64,000 bases of DNA from Alcaligenes pakistanensis (GTDB lineage Bacteria; Pseudomonadota; Gammaproteobacteria; Burkholderiales; Burkholderiaceae_B): contig NZ_BMZN01000003.1 of assembly GCF_014652815.1 (NCBI RefSeq), positions 327,429 to 391,428 on the forward strand. The letters are read 5' to 3'. This document shows, one piece after another, positions 30,867 to 40,609 of the stretch. The notes beneath the pieces were generated by a model, which made no database searches, was not told the DNA's origin, and saw only the letters and a program-made list of their open reading frames with translations. Position 1 is the stretch's first letter, and each line of letters opens with the position of its first letter. A program made the position numbers and the translations under genes.

Positions 30867-31627
30867 GCGTGGCCTGCTGACTCTGCGCTGCATACCGGGC
30901 AAGCCGGGTCTTTGCGGAAACGCACGGTATGCCAATTCATATTGAAGGCATCCACGCTTAACAAACGGCCCACCAGAGGCTCTCCGAAGCCGCCTAACAG
31001 CTTCAAGGCCTCTACCGCCTGCACGCTCCCCACCATACCTAGCAAAGGCGACAGAACGCCTGTGGTGGCACAGCGCAACTCCTCGACATCGTCCGCTTCC
31101 GGGAACAGGCAGTGATAGCAAGGTGCGTCTGGCTGGCGTAGATCGTAGGTGCTGACTTGGCCGGAAAAACGGATAGCCGCCCCCGAAACCAAAGGTTTAC
31201 GCAGCGCAACGCAAGCACGGTTAATCGCATGCCGGGTCGCGAAGTTGTCGCAGCAATCCAGAACCAGATCCACTTGCTGGACCCAATGCATCAAACTCTG
31301 CTCGTCCAGACGTTGAACGACAGGCGTCACCTTCACTTCGGGATTGAGCTGCTCGATATGCAGCTTGGCGGATTCCACCTTGTCCCAGCCCAGGCGATCG
31401 GTGGTGTGAGCAATCTGACGTTGCAGATTGCTCAGTTCCACTTGGTCATCATCCACCAGAATGATGGAGCCTACACCCGAGGCAGCCAGGTAAGCCACCA
31501 CGGGGGAACCCAGTCCCCCGGCGCCTACCACCAGAATGCGGGAGGCCAGAATCCGCTCCTGCGCTTCTACTCCGAACTCATCGAGCAGAATATGCCGCGC
31601 GTAGCGCAGTAATTGCTGATCTTCCAC
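30854..31627 (-). CDS. moeB: MoeB/ThiF/HesA-family adenylyltransferase
   Basis: The 257-residue E1-like enzyme activates the C-terminal Gly-Gly of MoaD or ThiS by adenylation. It has VVGAGGLGSPV, the Arg residue in NLQRQI, DCCDNFATR, two zinc-binding CxxC pairs (CYHC and CPVC), and the Cys in RCATTGVL. MoeB and ThiF cannot be told apart from sequence alone. It is the last gene of gpmA-envC-ctpA-moeB. Confidence 0.88.
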   Translation of the reverse strand: MEDQQLLRYARHILLDEFGVEAQERILASRILVVGAGGLGSPVVAYLAASGVGSIILVDDDQVELSNLQRQIAHTTDRLGWDKVESAKLHIEQLNPEVKVTPVVQRLDEQSLMHWVQQVDLVLDCCDNFATRHAINRACVALRKPLVSGAAIRFSGQVSTYDLRQPDAPCYHCLFPEADDVEELRCATTGVLSPLLGMVGSVQAVEALKLLGGFGEPLVGRLLSVDAFNMNWHTVRFRKDPACPVCSAESAGHAKHA

Positions 31628-31642
31628 GTCAAGAACCCATCT

Positions 31643-33157
31643 TTAAGGTTTTACCGGTTCGAGACCCTTGGGGGTAATTCGGAACCGCTCAACGCTGGGT
31701 TGCTGATTCAAGGGACTTTTTTTTTCCGGCGACTCGGACTCTACGTCCTTTTCGCGCTTGGCTGCAGCTTCCTTAGCGGCCGCCACTTTAGCTGGATCAT
31801 TCTTGATGACCGTACGGCCAGCCAAATGATTCAGTGCTTGCTGCAACTGGAAGTCGTCGTCGCCACCGAATTCAAACATCTTGAAGTCTGGACTCATGCC
31901 CAGGTCCGGCTGCTCTTCTTCTTCGGTGCTTTCATCAACCTTGCTGTTAACCAAGTGGCGCTTCAAGTCGACTTCGCGCGGCAAGCGGAACAGATTGCCT
32001 TGTGCCGTATCGTCCACCACCACATCCGGCTGTACGCCCGTCACCTGGATAGAAGTCCCGCTAGGCGTGTAGTACAGCGCTGTCGTCAACTTCAGGCCCG
32101 AATCTTCGGACAAAGGAACCACGCTTTGAACCGAGCCCTTACCAAAGGTGCGGTTACCGATAATGGTGGCGCGCTTGTGATCTTGCAAGGCACCGGCCAC
32201 AATTTCCGACGCCGAAGCCGAGCCCACGTTCACCAGCACCACGATAGGCACGGTCTTGAGCCAATCCAGTTTCTTCAGGACATCGGCGTCCGTATCCAAC
32301 TCGCCCAAAACGGACTGCATGGATTTAACGTAGTACTCGCGGTTAGACGAAGGAATACGGCCTTTGGTCGATACCACCAGGGCACCGGAATCCAGGAAGG
32401 CAGAAGACACACCAATGGCGCTTTCCAGCAAACCACCGGGGTCATTACGCAGGTCGATTACCAAGCCTTTCGGCGCGCCTGGGCCCTTGTGCACTTCAGA
32501 CAATTGCTTGACCACATCCGCGGCCGTGCGTTCCTGGAACTGGGCAATGCGCACGTAAGCTACATTGTCAGCCAGCATCTTGGAGCGCACGCTGCGCACT
32601 TTGATGACATCACGCACCAAGGTGAACTCCAGCGGCTTATCGCGGCCTGCACGGCGGATGGTCAGCTTGATCGAAGTTTTTGGCTCGCCACGCATTTGCT
32701 TGACGGCATCATTCAGGCTCAAATCTTTGGTGGGTTTGCCATTGATGTGCGTAATGATGTCGCCCGCCAGAATCCCGGCACGCGCGGCAGGCGTATCTTC
32801 GATAGGCGAGATGACTTTAGGCATCCCGTCTTCACTACCAATTTCAATACCCAAGCCGCCAAAACCACCTTGAGTCATGGCTTCCATTTCTTTGAAAGCG
32901 TCGGCGTCCAGGTAGGCCGAATGCGGGTCCAGGTCGGTAAACAGACCTTTGATCGCATTGTTGACCAGCGCCTGATCCGTCAAGGGCTCCACATAGGTGT
33001 TCTTGATAGCCGCGAACACATTGGCGAACTGCTGCAGTTCGCGCAAAGGCAATGGCTCGCCACGTTGAGCGACCGCAGTAATGCCCAGGCTGATCAAAAT
33101 ACCGCCCACAGCACCTGCTGCCACTAGACCTATGCTGCCAATCCTTCGAGTGCTCAT
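31643..33157 (-). CDS. C-terminal processing peptidase (S41 family, CtpA-like)
   Basis: The 504-residue periplasmic protease has an N-terminal signal anchor, a PDZ domain (GGFGGLGIEIGSEDGMPKV) and the S41 catalytic core with Ser in NVGSASASEIVAG and Lys in GNRTFGKGSVQ. Members trim peptidoglycan hydrolases and lipoproteins. The C-terminal 90 residues are charged and likely disordered. I chose the ATG at 33157 with GGGAA upstream. Its neighbour envC encodes an amidase activator, so a role in cell-wall turnover is likely. Confidence 0.92.
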   Translation of the reverse strand: MSTRRIGSIGLVAAGAVGGILISLGITAVAQRGEPLPLRELQQFANVFAAIKNTYVEPLTDQALVNNAIKGLFTDLDPHSAYLDADAFKEMEAMTQGGFGGLGIEIGSEDGMPKVISPIEDTPAARAGILAGDIITHINGKPTKDLSLNDAVKQMRGEPKTSIKLTIRRAGRDKPLEFTLVRDVIKVRSVRSKMLADNVAYVRIAQFQERTAADVVKQLSEVHKGPGAPKGLVIDLRNDPGGLLESAIGVSSAFLDSGALVVSTKGRIPSSNREYYVKSMQSVLGELDTDADVLKKLDWLKTVPIVVLVNVGSASASEIVAGALQDHKRATIIGNRTFGKGSVQSVVPLSEDSGLKLTTALYYTPSGTSIQVTGVQPDVVVDDTAQGNLFRLPREVDLKRHLVNSKVDESTEEEEQPDLGMSPDFKMFEFGGDDDFQLQQALNHLAGRTVIKNDPAKVAAAKEAAAKREKDVESESPEKKSPLNQQPSVERFRITPKGLEPVKP

Positions 33158-33332
33158 GCACATTCCCATTATGTTCAGATTCAAGACGGGGCCACCTCCT
33201 GGAGCTGGCCCGACCATGCATTATAAGAGTAGCGTAAAGCGCCGACCAGCGTGAACTGCCCTGGAGTCGCTACCCGGCGCTACAAATGCGAGCAAAAGTA
33301 AACGCGTTGTCCTGCGCCGGGGGGACACGGGT

Positions 33333-34892
33333 TCAGGAACCCAGCCAAACCTGTGGATTAATTGGCTTGCCCTGATGGCGCAACTCAAAATACAGACCGG
33401 GTTCAACTTGTCCGCCTGTGGCGCCTACCCGCGCAACTGCGTCGCCGCGCCCCACAATATCTCCAACTTGCTTAAGCGTGCTCTGGTTATAGGCATAAAC
33501 ACTTAAGTAATCGCGACCATGATCAATAATCAGCAAATTGCCAAAACCAGTCATCCAGCTGGCAAACACAACCCGGCCAGGGGCCACAGCGCGGACAGTC
33601 GCCCCCGCTTGTGCACGCAGAACAATACCGCGCCAAATGCCACCATCCGGACGCTCGGCACCGAACTTACCTTGCACTTCGCCCCGTACGGGGTACGGCA
33701 ATCCACGCTTCAGACCCGGAAACCCACCTTCTGGTTCCAAAGCAGGCACCGCGGCTTGCTCAATAGGCTCTTCGACACGCTCGACTTCACCTACCTTGGG
33801 TGCGATTGGTTTGCTGATGGGTTCGCTAGGCTCTGACGACGCCTCCAGGCTGTCAGACAGCAGCCGCTCGTTCGAGGCTGGCGGTGTGTAGGTCAACGGC
33901 GGCCGTGGAATCGGCTGTTCGGGTTCCGCTTTTTCGGGGGTGCTACGTGGCAAGGCCGGTGGCAAAGGCGGTTGAGTGGCGCGTGCGCGCTCCAGCAATT
34001 CACGCTCGCGCTCCAGACGCGCCTGGTCTCGGGCCACCTGCTCTTGCTTGGCCTTGCGTTGCAACTCCTGTTGACGGGCCAGCTCGGCCTTACGCGCTTC
34101 TTCAGCGCGACGTGCGGCTTCGCGCCGACGTTGCTCCTCGGCTCGACGGGCCAATTCCGCCTGTCGGGCAATTTCTGTTTCCAGGCCAGAGATCAAGTCT
34201 CCCAGCCGTTTGTCATTGCTTTGCAGATTGGCCGCCTGCCCGCGCTGACGGTCCAGCTCCGTGCTGATATCAGCAACCACCTTGGCACGCTTTTCTTTTT
34301 GTTCTTCCAAGGCCACTTTCTGCGCAGCAGCGTCAGTCGCCAGCTGCGCTTGTTCTTTTTCCCGCGCAGCGACCTGGGTCTGCAAACGATCCAGACGCTC
34401 TACGGTGCGACGTACTTTATGGACTTGCTCGGTCTGCTGACGCGAGACATACCCCAGATAATGCAATTCACGATTGATGACGTTGGGGTCATCTCCCGAC
34501 AGCAAGGCCGACCAAGGCGAGACACCATTGGCATATTGCGCACGCAATTGCTCTGACAGCTCCTGCTGACGCTGCTCTTTAATGACTTGTTGCTCGCTGA
34601 TCTGCTTGCCCAGCGTGCCCAGTTGCTGATGCAGCTGCTCTTGTCGCTGCTCGATCTGGGCCAGAGTGCGGTCTATATCGGAGATCGCCTGCTCGGACTC
34701 GCGCAAGGCATTGGCCGCATCACGACGCGAACCTTCACTGGTATCGATCGTTTTACGCAGCGAATCAATTTTCTGGCGCAGCTCTGCCTGCTGTTTTTGC
34801 GCCTGGGCCTGGCGAGCGGCCAGGTCAGGATCAGCAGCCAGGACCGGAACAGTCCAGGCTGCCAGCAACAGGCAAAGGCTATAGCGCCACAT
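33333..34892 (-). CDS. envC: EnvC-like amidase activator (coiled coil, degenerate LytM domain)
   Basis: The 519-residue precursor has a signal peptide (to about residue 19), a long coiled coil (about 21-310, rich in Gln, Arg, Glu and Ala), a proline-rich linker, and a C-terminal LytM/M23 domain. The zinc site is broken: the usual HxH reads YAYNQS, and the upstream His/Asp motif is lost (RPDGGIWRG). E. coli EnvC is degenerate in the same places and works by activating amidases AmiA and AmiB at the septum. The start lies three bases after gpmA. Confidence 0.9.
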   Translation of the reverse strand: MWRYSLCLLLAAWTVPVLAADPDLAARQAQAQKQQAELRQKIDSLRKTIDTSEGSRRDAANALRESEQAISDIDRTLAQIEQRQEQLHQQLGTLGKQISEQQVIKEQRQQELSEQLRAQYANGVSPWSALLSGDDPNVINRELHYLGYVSRQQTEQVHKVRRTVERLDRLQTQVAAREKEQAQLATDAAAQKVALEEQKEKRAKVVADISTELDRQRGQAANLQSNDKRLGDLISGLETEIARQAELARRAEEQRRREAARRAEEARKAELARQQELQRKAKQEQVARDQARLERERELLERARATQPPLPPALPRSTPEKAEPEQPIPRPPLTYTPPASNERLLSDSLEASSEPSEPISKPIAPKVGEVERVEEPIEQAAVPALEPEGGFPGLKRGLPYPVRGEVQGKFGAERPDGGIWRGIVLRAQAGATVRAVAPGRVVFASWMTGFGNLLIIDHGRDYLSVYAYNQSTLKQVGDIVGRGDAVARVGATGGQVEPGLYFELRHQGKPINPQVWLGS

Positions 34893-34895
34893 TAT

Positions 34896-35642
34896 TTACT
34901 GCGCCTTGCCCTGATTGGCGACGGCTTGCATCTGCGCTTCAATCGCTGCCTGGTCGCCCAGGTAGTAATGACGGATAGGACGCAGGTTCTCGTCCAGTTC
35001 GTAGACCAGAGGCTGACCGGTAGGGATATTCAAATGAACAATATCCTCGTCCGAAATACCGTCCAGATGCTTGATCAAGGCGCGCAGGCTGTTGCCATGA
35101 GCCGTCACCAGCACGCGACGACCGGCGCGGATAGCCGGTGCAATGGACTCGTCCCAGAAAGGAACCACACGCGCCACGGTGTCTTGCAAACACTCAGTAC
35201 GGGGCAGTTGATCGTCAGGAACGCGCGCATAGCGGGCATCAAAGCGGGGGTTACGTGGATCGTCCACAGGCACGGCATCGGGAGCGATCGCGTAGGCACG
35301 ACGCCAGACCAGGACTTGGTCCTCACCGTACTTTTGTGCGGTTTCAGCTTTATTTAAGCCCTGTAAAGCACCATAATGGCGTTCGTTCAGGCGCCAGCTC
35401 AAACCCACGGGGGTGTGCATGGCGTCCATCGAATCCAAGGCGATCCACAAGGTACGGATAGCGCGCTTGAGGACCGAAGCGAAAGCCAGGTCGAACTCAA
35501 AACCGTTTTCTTTCAGCAAGTCACCGGCCTGCTTTGCCTGTTGACGCCCGGTTTCGGTAAGATCGACATCAGTCCAGCCAGTAAACCGGTTTTCCAGGTT
35601 CCACTGGCTTTCGCCGTGCCGCATCAGTACAAGTTTATACAT
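34896..35642 (-). CDS. gpmA: 2,3-bisphosphoglycerate-dependent phosphoglycerate mutase
   Basis: The 248-residue glycolytic enzyme swaps 3- and 2-phosphoglycerate. It has the phosphohistidine motif [10 protein letters not shown] (His9), [27 protein letters not shown] and the second His in [10 protein letters not shown] chose the ATG at 35642 rather than the long frame from 35729. It is the first gene of the minus-strand operon, divergent from the rhodanese gene. Confidence 0.95.
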   Translation of the reverse strand: MYKLVLMRHGESQWNLENRFTGWTDVDLTETGRQQAKQAGDLLKENGFEFDLAFASVLKRAIRTLWIALDSMDAMHTPVGLSWRLNERHYGALQGLNKAETAQKYGEDQVLVWRRAYAIAPDAVPVDDPRNPRFDARYARVPDDQLPRTECLQDTVARVVPFWDESIAPAIRAGRRVLVTAHGNSLRALIKHLDGISDEDIVHLNIPTGQPLVYELDENLRPIRHYYLGDQAAIEAQMQAVANQGKAQ

Positions 35643-35681
35643 GGTAAAAACAGCCTCGAGGTTGAAAAATTGGCGCCACTC

Positions 35682-35687
35682 TATAAT
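35682..35687 (+). promoter_or_regulatory. Putative -10 element for the rhodanese-secB-gpsA genes
   Basis: A perfect TATAAT lies 53 bases before the rhodanese GTG in the 98-base divergent region. The best -35 candidate, TTGAAA at 35662, gives a short 14-base spacer, so the upstream element is uncertain. Confidence 0.5.
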
Positions 35688-35740
35688 CGTGTGATCTTGC
35701 CCTTTTTTCTTGCTTTTCTTGGTAATCAACAGGATTTAAC

Positions 35741-36151
35741 GTGGACTTCATCTTAAGTCAGAATAACCTTCTAATTTTAGCAATTGCGGCGCTTGCCGGC
35801 ATTATGCTGTTAATACCCAGCTTTTTCAAAGGCCGTGCCGGACGCGCAGTTTCAAGCTCTGAAGCGGTACAGATGGTAAACCAGAAAGACGCCATTTTGA
35901 TTGATCTGCGTAGCGCTGATCAATTCAAGGCTGGAGCGATTCCACAATCGCGCAACATTCCTGCTGCGGACCTTGACGCCAAAGCCAGCACCTTGCCTAA
36001 AGACAAGCCTGTCATTTTGGTATGCGACACTGGCCGCAGCGCCCCGCGCAGTGTGGCCGTTCTGCGCAAGCATGGCATTGAGCAAGCCTTCACACTGCAA
36101 GGTGGCATCCAAGGTTGGATGCAATCCAGCCTGCCCGTCAAAAAATCGTAA
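35741..36151 (+). CDS. Membrane-anchored rhodanese-domain protein
   Basis: The 136-residue protein has one N-terminal membrane helix (LLILAIAALAGIMLLIPSFF) and a rhodanese domain with ILIDLRSADQF and the active-site loop VCDTGRSAPRS, whose Cys could carry a persulfide. The layout matches YibN. It starts with GTG at 35741 after AGGA. Downstream are grxC, secB and gpsA, the same set as yibN-grxC-secB-gpsA in E. coli. Confidence 0.9.
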   Translation: MDFILSQNNLLILAIAALAGIMLLIPSFFKGRAGRAVSSSEAVQMVNQKDAILIDLRSADQFKAGAIPQSRNIPAADLDAKASTLPKDKPVILVCDTGRSAPRSVAVLRKHGIEQAFTLQGGIQGWMQSSLPVKKS

Positions 36152-36174
36152 GCGACCCCTTCTACGAGGCTCTC

Positions 36175-36432
36175 ATGGCAAAAGTCACGATGTACTCCAC
36201 AATGGTGTGCCCTTATTGTGTGCGCGCTGAAATGCTGCTCAAGCAACGCGGTGTTACCGAAATCAATAAAATCATGATTGATCGCGAACCCGAACAGCGC
36301 GCACTCATGATGGAGCGCACTGGCCGACGTACCGTTCCCCAAATCTACATTGGCGACACCCATGTAGGTGGCTACGATGATCTGGCCGCACTGGACCGCG
36401 AAGGTGGCTTGCTACCGCTGCTTGCTGCCTGA
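36175..36432 (+). CDS. grxC: Glutaredoxin 3
   Basis: The 85-residue glutaredoxin has the active site CPYC, the cis-proline motif RRTVPQIYIG and the glutathione-binding VGGYDD. It reduces disulfides and mixed disulfides in the cytosol with glutathione. I chose the ATG at 36175, 23 bases after the rhodanese stop. It lies before secB in the conserved set. Confidence 0.95.
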   Translation: MAKVTMYSTMVCPYCVRAEMLLKQRGVTEINKIMIDREPEQRALMMERTGRRTVPQIYIGDTHVGGYDDLAALDREGGLLPLLAA

Positions 36433-36471
36433 TTTTTTTTCTAACAATTTTTTTATCCCACAGGATCACCC

Positions 36472-36963
36472 ATGGCCGATCAGAACACTCCAGCCGCTGA
36501 ACAAGAAGCTCAACAACCCAGCTTCAGCCTGCAGCGCACCTACATCAAAGACCTGTCCATCGAAATGCCTAACGCTCCCCAGATTTTTCTGGAGCAAGAA
36601 GCCCCATCCGTGGAAGTGTCCATCAATGTAGGCGGCCAACGCCTGGCTGACACGGTTTACGAAAGCACCGTCACCGCCACCGTGACTACTCGCATTGGCG
36701 ACAAGGTCATGTACTTGGTGGAAGCCACCCAGGCCGGTATTTTTGAAGCTGCCAACATTCCTGACGAGCAGTTGGAGCCTTTGCTGGGCATTGTGTGCCC
36801 CACCATGCTGTACCCCTACTTGCGCGCTGCCGTGGCCGATGCCATCAACCGCACCTCCCTGCCTGCCCTGCACCTGACGGAAGTGAACTTCCAGTCCTTG
36901 TACGAGCAGCGCATGGCGCAGCAAGGCGCTGCACCCGCTGACGGCCAGCCTTTGCAGGCCTAA
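36472..36963 (+). CDS. secB: Protein-export chaperone SecB
   Basis: SecB keeps precursors unfolded and delivers them to SecA. The 163-residue product has [49 protein letters not shown] and the C-terminal [18 protein letters not shown], all typical. The tail is short and acidic-poor. Its stop overlaps the gpsA start (TAATG). The window also holds several large exported proteins that might need it. Confidence 0.96.
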   Translation: MADQNTPAAEQEAQQPSFSLQRTYIKDLSIEMPNAPQIFLEQEAPSVEVSINVGGQRLADTVYESTVTATVTTRIGDKVMYLVEATQAGIFEAANIPDEQLEPLLGIVCPTMLYPYLRAAVADAINRTSLPALHLTEVNFQSLYEQRMAQQGAAPADGQPLQA

Positions 36964-38015
36964 TGATGTCAAGCGCGCACACCCCAACTCGTGTTGCAGT
37001 ACTGGGCGCTGGAAGCTGGGGGACGGCACTGGCCGCCCTGGCCAGCACCCAGGCTCCCACGATGGTGTGGGCGCGCAAGGCATTGACGGCACAGGCCATC
37101 GGGCAGGATCATCGCAACCCTACCTACCTGCCCGATGTCTTGCTGCCTGAATCGCTACAGGCCAGCGACAACCTCAAGCACGTGATGGATTTCGCTCTGG
37201 CTGACGACACTGGCCCCGCCCTGCTGATACTTGGCGTGCCTGCCCGTGGCCTGGCGCAAACCTGCCTGGATCTGGCGCAGCATTTGCCCGCCACGCGTCG
37301 TCATCCCGTCCTGCTGGTGTGGACCTGTAAAGGTTTTCATCAGGAAAGCGGTTTATTGCCCCACCAGATTGTGCGTGAAAGTCTGCCCGACCATCCCTGG
37401 TTAGGCCGTGCCGTGCTCTCTGGCCCCTCGTTCGCCCTGGAAGTCGCCAAAGGCCTGCCTGTTGCGCTGACACTGGCGTGCGAACCTGCTGAGATGGCCA
37501 GCATTGCCCTGGAGGCTTTGCATGGCAAACAAGCCCGCCTCTACACCAGCACTGATATGATCGGCGTGGAAGTAGGCGGCGCAGTCAAGAACATTATGGC
37601 CATTGCCTGTGGCATTGCCGATGCGCTGGGTCTGGGCCACAACGCCCGCGCCGCCCTGATCACCCGAGGCCTGGCTGAAATGCAGCGCCTGGGTGTCGCC
37701 TTAGGCGGTCAGGCTGAAACCTTCTCCGGCCTGGCTGGCCTGGGCGATCTGGTCCTGACAGCCACGGGCGAACTGTCCCGCAACCGCCAAGTAGGCTTGG
37801 CCCTGGGTGCCGGCGAAAGCCTGGACAGCATTCTGGCCACCGGCATTACTGCCGAAGGCGTGCGCTGTGCCCGTTCCGTACTGGAAATGGGCCGTGCACA
37901 CCAAATTGAATTACCTATTACCGCTGCAGTCTGCCAGATTCTGTTTGAACAGCTGGCACCGCGCGAAGCCGTCCATGCCTTGTTAACCCGCGAGGCTAAA
38001 CAAGAAGGCCACTAA
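36963..38015 (+). CDS. gpsA: NAD(P)H-dependent glycerol-3-phosphate dehydrogenase
   Basis: GpsA makes sn-glycerol 3-phosphate for phospholipids. The 350-residue protein has the nucleotide-binding motif VLGAGSWGTALA, the GPSFALEVAKGLP segment, the catalytic Lys region VKNIMAIACGIADAL and GLAGLGDLVLTATG. The start could be 36963 or the adjacent ATG at 36966. It overlaps secB by one base. Confidence 0.95.
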   Translation: MMSSAHTPTRVAVLGAGSWGTALAALASTQAPTMVWARKALTAQAIGQDHRNPTYLPDVLLPESLQASDNLKHVMDFALADDTGPALLILGVPARGLAQTCLDLAQHLPATRRHPVLLVWTCKGFHQESGLLPHQIVRESLPDHPWLGRAVLSGPSFALEVAKGLPVALTLACEPAEMASIALEALHGKQARLYTSTDMIGVEVGGAVKNIMAIACGIADALGLGHNARAALITRGLAEMQRLGVALGGQAETFSGLAGLGDLVLTATGELSRNRQVGLALGAGESLDSILATGITAEGVRCARSVLEMGRAHQIELPITAAVCQILFEQLAPREAVHALLTREAKQEGH

Positions 38016-38096
38016 CACCTTCCGTCTGTTGTGCCTGGCCTGTACCCCACACTGCCAAGCCTGCCGTCAATCGTCTTACTACTCAAAATCAAAACA

Positions 38097-39095
38097 ATGT
38101 CATTGCTTGCTCGCTCTCGCGCTCTCCTGATCCGCTCCTTGATGGGGCTGGCCTGCACTGGTTTGCTGGCCCACTCGGCCCAAGCCCAATCCAGCTGGCC
38201 AGAGCGTCCGATTCAAATGGTGGTGCCCTTTCCTGCGGGCTCTTCGCCCGATGCCCTGGCCCGTGCGATTTCCGAGCCCCTGTCCCAAGCCCTGGGCCAA
38301 ACCGTTATCGTTGATAACCGTCCTGGCGCAGGTGGCAATATTGGCACTCGCTTTGTTGCGCATGCAAAACCCGACGGCTACACCCTGCTGCTGACTATCA
38401 ATGGGCCTATGGTGACGGCCCCGACCCTGTATAAGACGTCACTGGGCTACGAGCCGTTAAAGGACTTGCAGGCTATCTCCATGATTGGCACCAGCCCCAA
38501 CGTACTGGTCGTCCCAGCCAGCTCGCCCGCCAACACCGTGCAAGAGTTCATTGCCCTGGCGAAATCTCGCCCCGGCGAATTGAATTACGGGTCGGTAGGC
38601 CCAGGTAGTTCGGCCCATCTGGCGATGGCCCTGCTGGAACATGCTGTCGATATCAAACTGGAACAGATTCCTTACTCGGGCTTTCCGCAAATCCTGACCG
38701 CCATTATTGGTGGCGACATTGATGCGGCCTTTATGGTGCCGGGCATTGCCATGCCCCAGGTTGAAGCAGGCAAGGTCAAAGCTTTGGCCGTGACCTCTTT
38801 GCAGCCCAGCGAATTGCTCCCCGGTCTGCCTACAATGACGCAAGCCGGACTGGAAAACTTCGAGGCTATTTCCTGGGATGCATTCTTTGTGCCCAACAAC
38901 ACCTCGGACGATGTGGTCAAACGCCTGAACGATGAAATCACCACCATCTTGCAGCGCGACGATATCAAGGCCAAGCTCAACGCTTTCTACTTCTCGTCCG
39001 AACCCTCTACGCCACAAGCGCTGACCAACAAGATCATTGCCGACAAAGCCCGTTGGGATGAAGTGATTGAACGCTTGAATCTGTCGCTGGAATAA
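38097..39095 (+). CDS. Bug-family (tripartite tricarboxylate transporter) substrate-binding protein
   Basis: The 332-residue periplasmic protein has a signal peptide ending SAQAQ (about residue 30) and the Bug signatures WPERPIQMVVPFPAGSSPD and VDNRPGAGGNIGTRFVA, then PDGYTLLL and LNYGSVGPGSSAHLAMALL. Such receptors bind carboxylates or amides and are greatly expanded in Alcaligenaceae. No TctA/TctB membrane gene is adjacent, so it is an orphan receptor. I chose the ATG at 38097. A terminator follows. Confidence 0.9.
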   Translation: MSLLARSRALLIRSLMGLACTGLLAHSAQAQSSWPERPIQMVVPFPAGSSPDALARAISEPLSQALGQTVIVDNRPGAGGNIGTRFVAHAKPDGYTLLLTINGPMVTAPTLYKTSLGYEPLKDLQAISMIGTSPNVLVVPASSPANTVQEFIALAKSRPGELNYGSVGPGSSAHLAMALLEHAVDIKLEQIPYSGFPQILTAIIGGDIDAAFMVPGIAMPQVEAGKVKALAVTSLQPSELLPGLPTMTQAGLENFEAISWDAFFVPNNTSDDVVKRLNDEITTILQRDDIKAKLNAFYFSSEPSTPQALTNKIIADKARWDEVIERLNLSLE

Positions 39096-39119
39096 ACAGC
39101 ACAAGTTCAGACAGGCCAG

Positions 39120-39158
39120 AAAAAGCCCCCTGTGCCGTTCAGCACAGAGGGCTTTTTT
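39120..39158 (+). terminator. Intrinsic terminator after the Bug gene
   Basis: AAAAGCCCCCTGTGC pairs with GCACAGAGGGCTTTT (one mismatch) and is followed by a run of T. It lies between the convergent Bug and trmL genes. Confidence 0.85.
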
Positions 39159-39241
39159 GATTCTGATCGATACGTCATCTACCTAAACGCTGGGTAACAA
39201 CCCACGGTCTGGTTTACGTAGAAGCTCATCGCCCTTAGCGA

Positions 39242-39712
39242 CTAGACGCCACCCTCGTATCCAGCTTGTCGCCAGGCATCAAACACACAAATCGACACCG
39301 CGTTGGACAAGTTCAAACTACGTTGGCCAGCCATCATAGGCAAACGAATCCGTTGCCCAGTGGGAAACAGCGCCAGTTGCTCGGCGGACAGACCTGCCGT
39401 TTCACGGCCAAACACAAACACGTCACCAGGCTGAAAGCTCTGTTCAGCCAGCAAATGGCTACCGCGCGTAGTCAGGGCAAAAGCGCGCTCGGGCGCGGCA
39501 CCAGTCGCCTGCAAAGCTTCCTCCAGACTGTCGTGTACCTTTACCTGCGCCCACTCGTGATAGTCCAACCCGGCACGGCGCAGCTTGCTATCTTCCAGTT
39601 CAAAGCCCAGAGGCCGCACCAGATGCAATACACAGCCCGTATTGGCCGCCAGTCGGATGACGTTACCCGTATTGGGAGGGATCTCAGGCGAAACCAGGAC
39701 GATATGAAACAT
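39242..39712 (-). CDS. trmL: tRNA (cytidine-34-2'-O)-methyltransferase TrmL
   Basis: The 156-residue SPOUT enzyme methylates the wobble base of tRNA-Leu. It has the N-terminal PEIPPNTGNVIRLAANTG, FGRETAGLS, and the knotted C-terminal MMAGQRSLNLSNAVSICVFDAWRQ. Its length is that of the E. coli protein. It probably shares a transcript with comF upstream (66-base gap). Confidence 0.94.
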   Translation of the reverse strand: MFHIVLVSPEIPPNTGNVIRLAANTGCVLHLVRPLGFELEDSKLRRAGLDYHEWAQVKVHDSLEEALQATGAAPERAFALTTRGSHLLAEQSFQPGDVFVFGRETAGLSAEQLALFPTGQRIRLPMMAGQRSLNLSNAVSICVFDAWRQAGYEGGV

Positions 39713-39778
39713 GAAAAACCTACTAAGTGCAGAAGAAGATGCGAAAGAAGCCGCGCATAAGCGGCGAAGTATACAGGG

Positions 39779-40528
39779 CTAAAAAACCTTCAATTTCCAA
39801 GGAGCCCGCGCAGCGACCAAGGCATAGACAGAATGCGCTCCCGCTCTCTGACAGCCCCGCGCCAGCGCGTCCAGCGTAGCGCCGGTGGTCAAAACATCAT
39901 CGACCAACAGCACATCGCGCCCACCCAGCGGCTCCAGCACGGAAAAGGCCCCACGCATTGCCTGCCTGCGTGCCTGACGACCCAAGGACTTCTGTGCCTG
40001 CTCCTGACGCGGACGCGAGGCCACCACATGCAAGCGGGCCGACAAGCCTAAGGAACGGGCCACCCGCTTTGCCAGCACAGCGGCCGGATTAAAACCTCGA
40101 CGATGCAATGCGCTACCTTGAGAAGGTACAGGTATCACCCACGCATTCTGATCCAGCGGCGGCCCATGACGGCGCCATTGCTGAACCATCAGCTCGGCCA
40201 ACACCGCCGCCATTTCGAGCCGACGGGAAATTTTAAACGCATGGATCAACATATCACCAGGATGTTCATAATCAAATCCTGTGACTGTCGCTTGCACGCT
40301 TAGCTGGCCCGCACCACAGTCCGGGCAAGCCAGTAAGGCCAGCGGTGGTAAAGCCAACGCACAGCGCGAACAGCGCAAGCCCTTAGCCGGAGTGTCCAAC
40401 GCGTACCGGCACAAGGCGCACAGCGCGCCCGTTAGTGAACGCAGACCACACAAGACACAGGGGCGCGCCAGGAGAGGAATCCCTACAAGACGCTTGGGCG
40501 ACTCGCGCCGGAACAGGGGATGCGCCAT
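39779..40528 (-). CDS. ComF-family phosphoribosyltransferase-like protein
   Basis: The 249-residue protein has an N-terminal zinc-ribbon-like region with paired cysteines (CVLCG, CALC, CSRC, CPDC) and a C-terminal phosphoribosyltransferase fold (WVIPVPSQGSALHRRGFNPA, VLLVDDVLTTGATLDA). Relatives are ComF of Haemophilus/Bacillus and GntX, linked with DNA uptake or use of DNA as nutrient. It is divergent from the methyltransferase, whose start lies 81 bases away. Confidence 0.9.
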   Translation of the reverse strand: MAHPLFRRESPKRLVGIPLLARPCVLCGLRSLTGALCALCRYALDTPAKGLRCSRCALALPPLALLACPDCGAGQLSVQATVTGFDYEHPGDMLIHAFKISRRLEMAAVLAELMVQQWRRHGPPLDQNAWVIPVPSQGSALHRRGFNPAAVLAKRVARSLGLSARLHVVASRPRQEQAQKSLGRQARRQAMRGAFSVLEPLGGRDVLLVDDVLTTGATLDALARGCQRAGAHSVYALVAARAPWKLKVF

Positions 40529-40609
40529 AATAGATCATTACCTCACAGAGTCAGGCTGGTTCGATCACAGCACACGCTACGGATCTACGCCAGCAACGTC
40601 CGCGCAACT

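Noticed and set aside
31613-33127. 504-codon plus-strand frame opposite the ctpA-like gene
   Set aside because: The minus-strand S41 protease has clear PDZ and catalytic motifs. The plus-strand product has no recognisable domain and is a shadow caused by codon bias.
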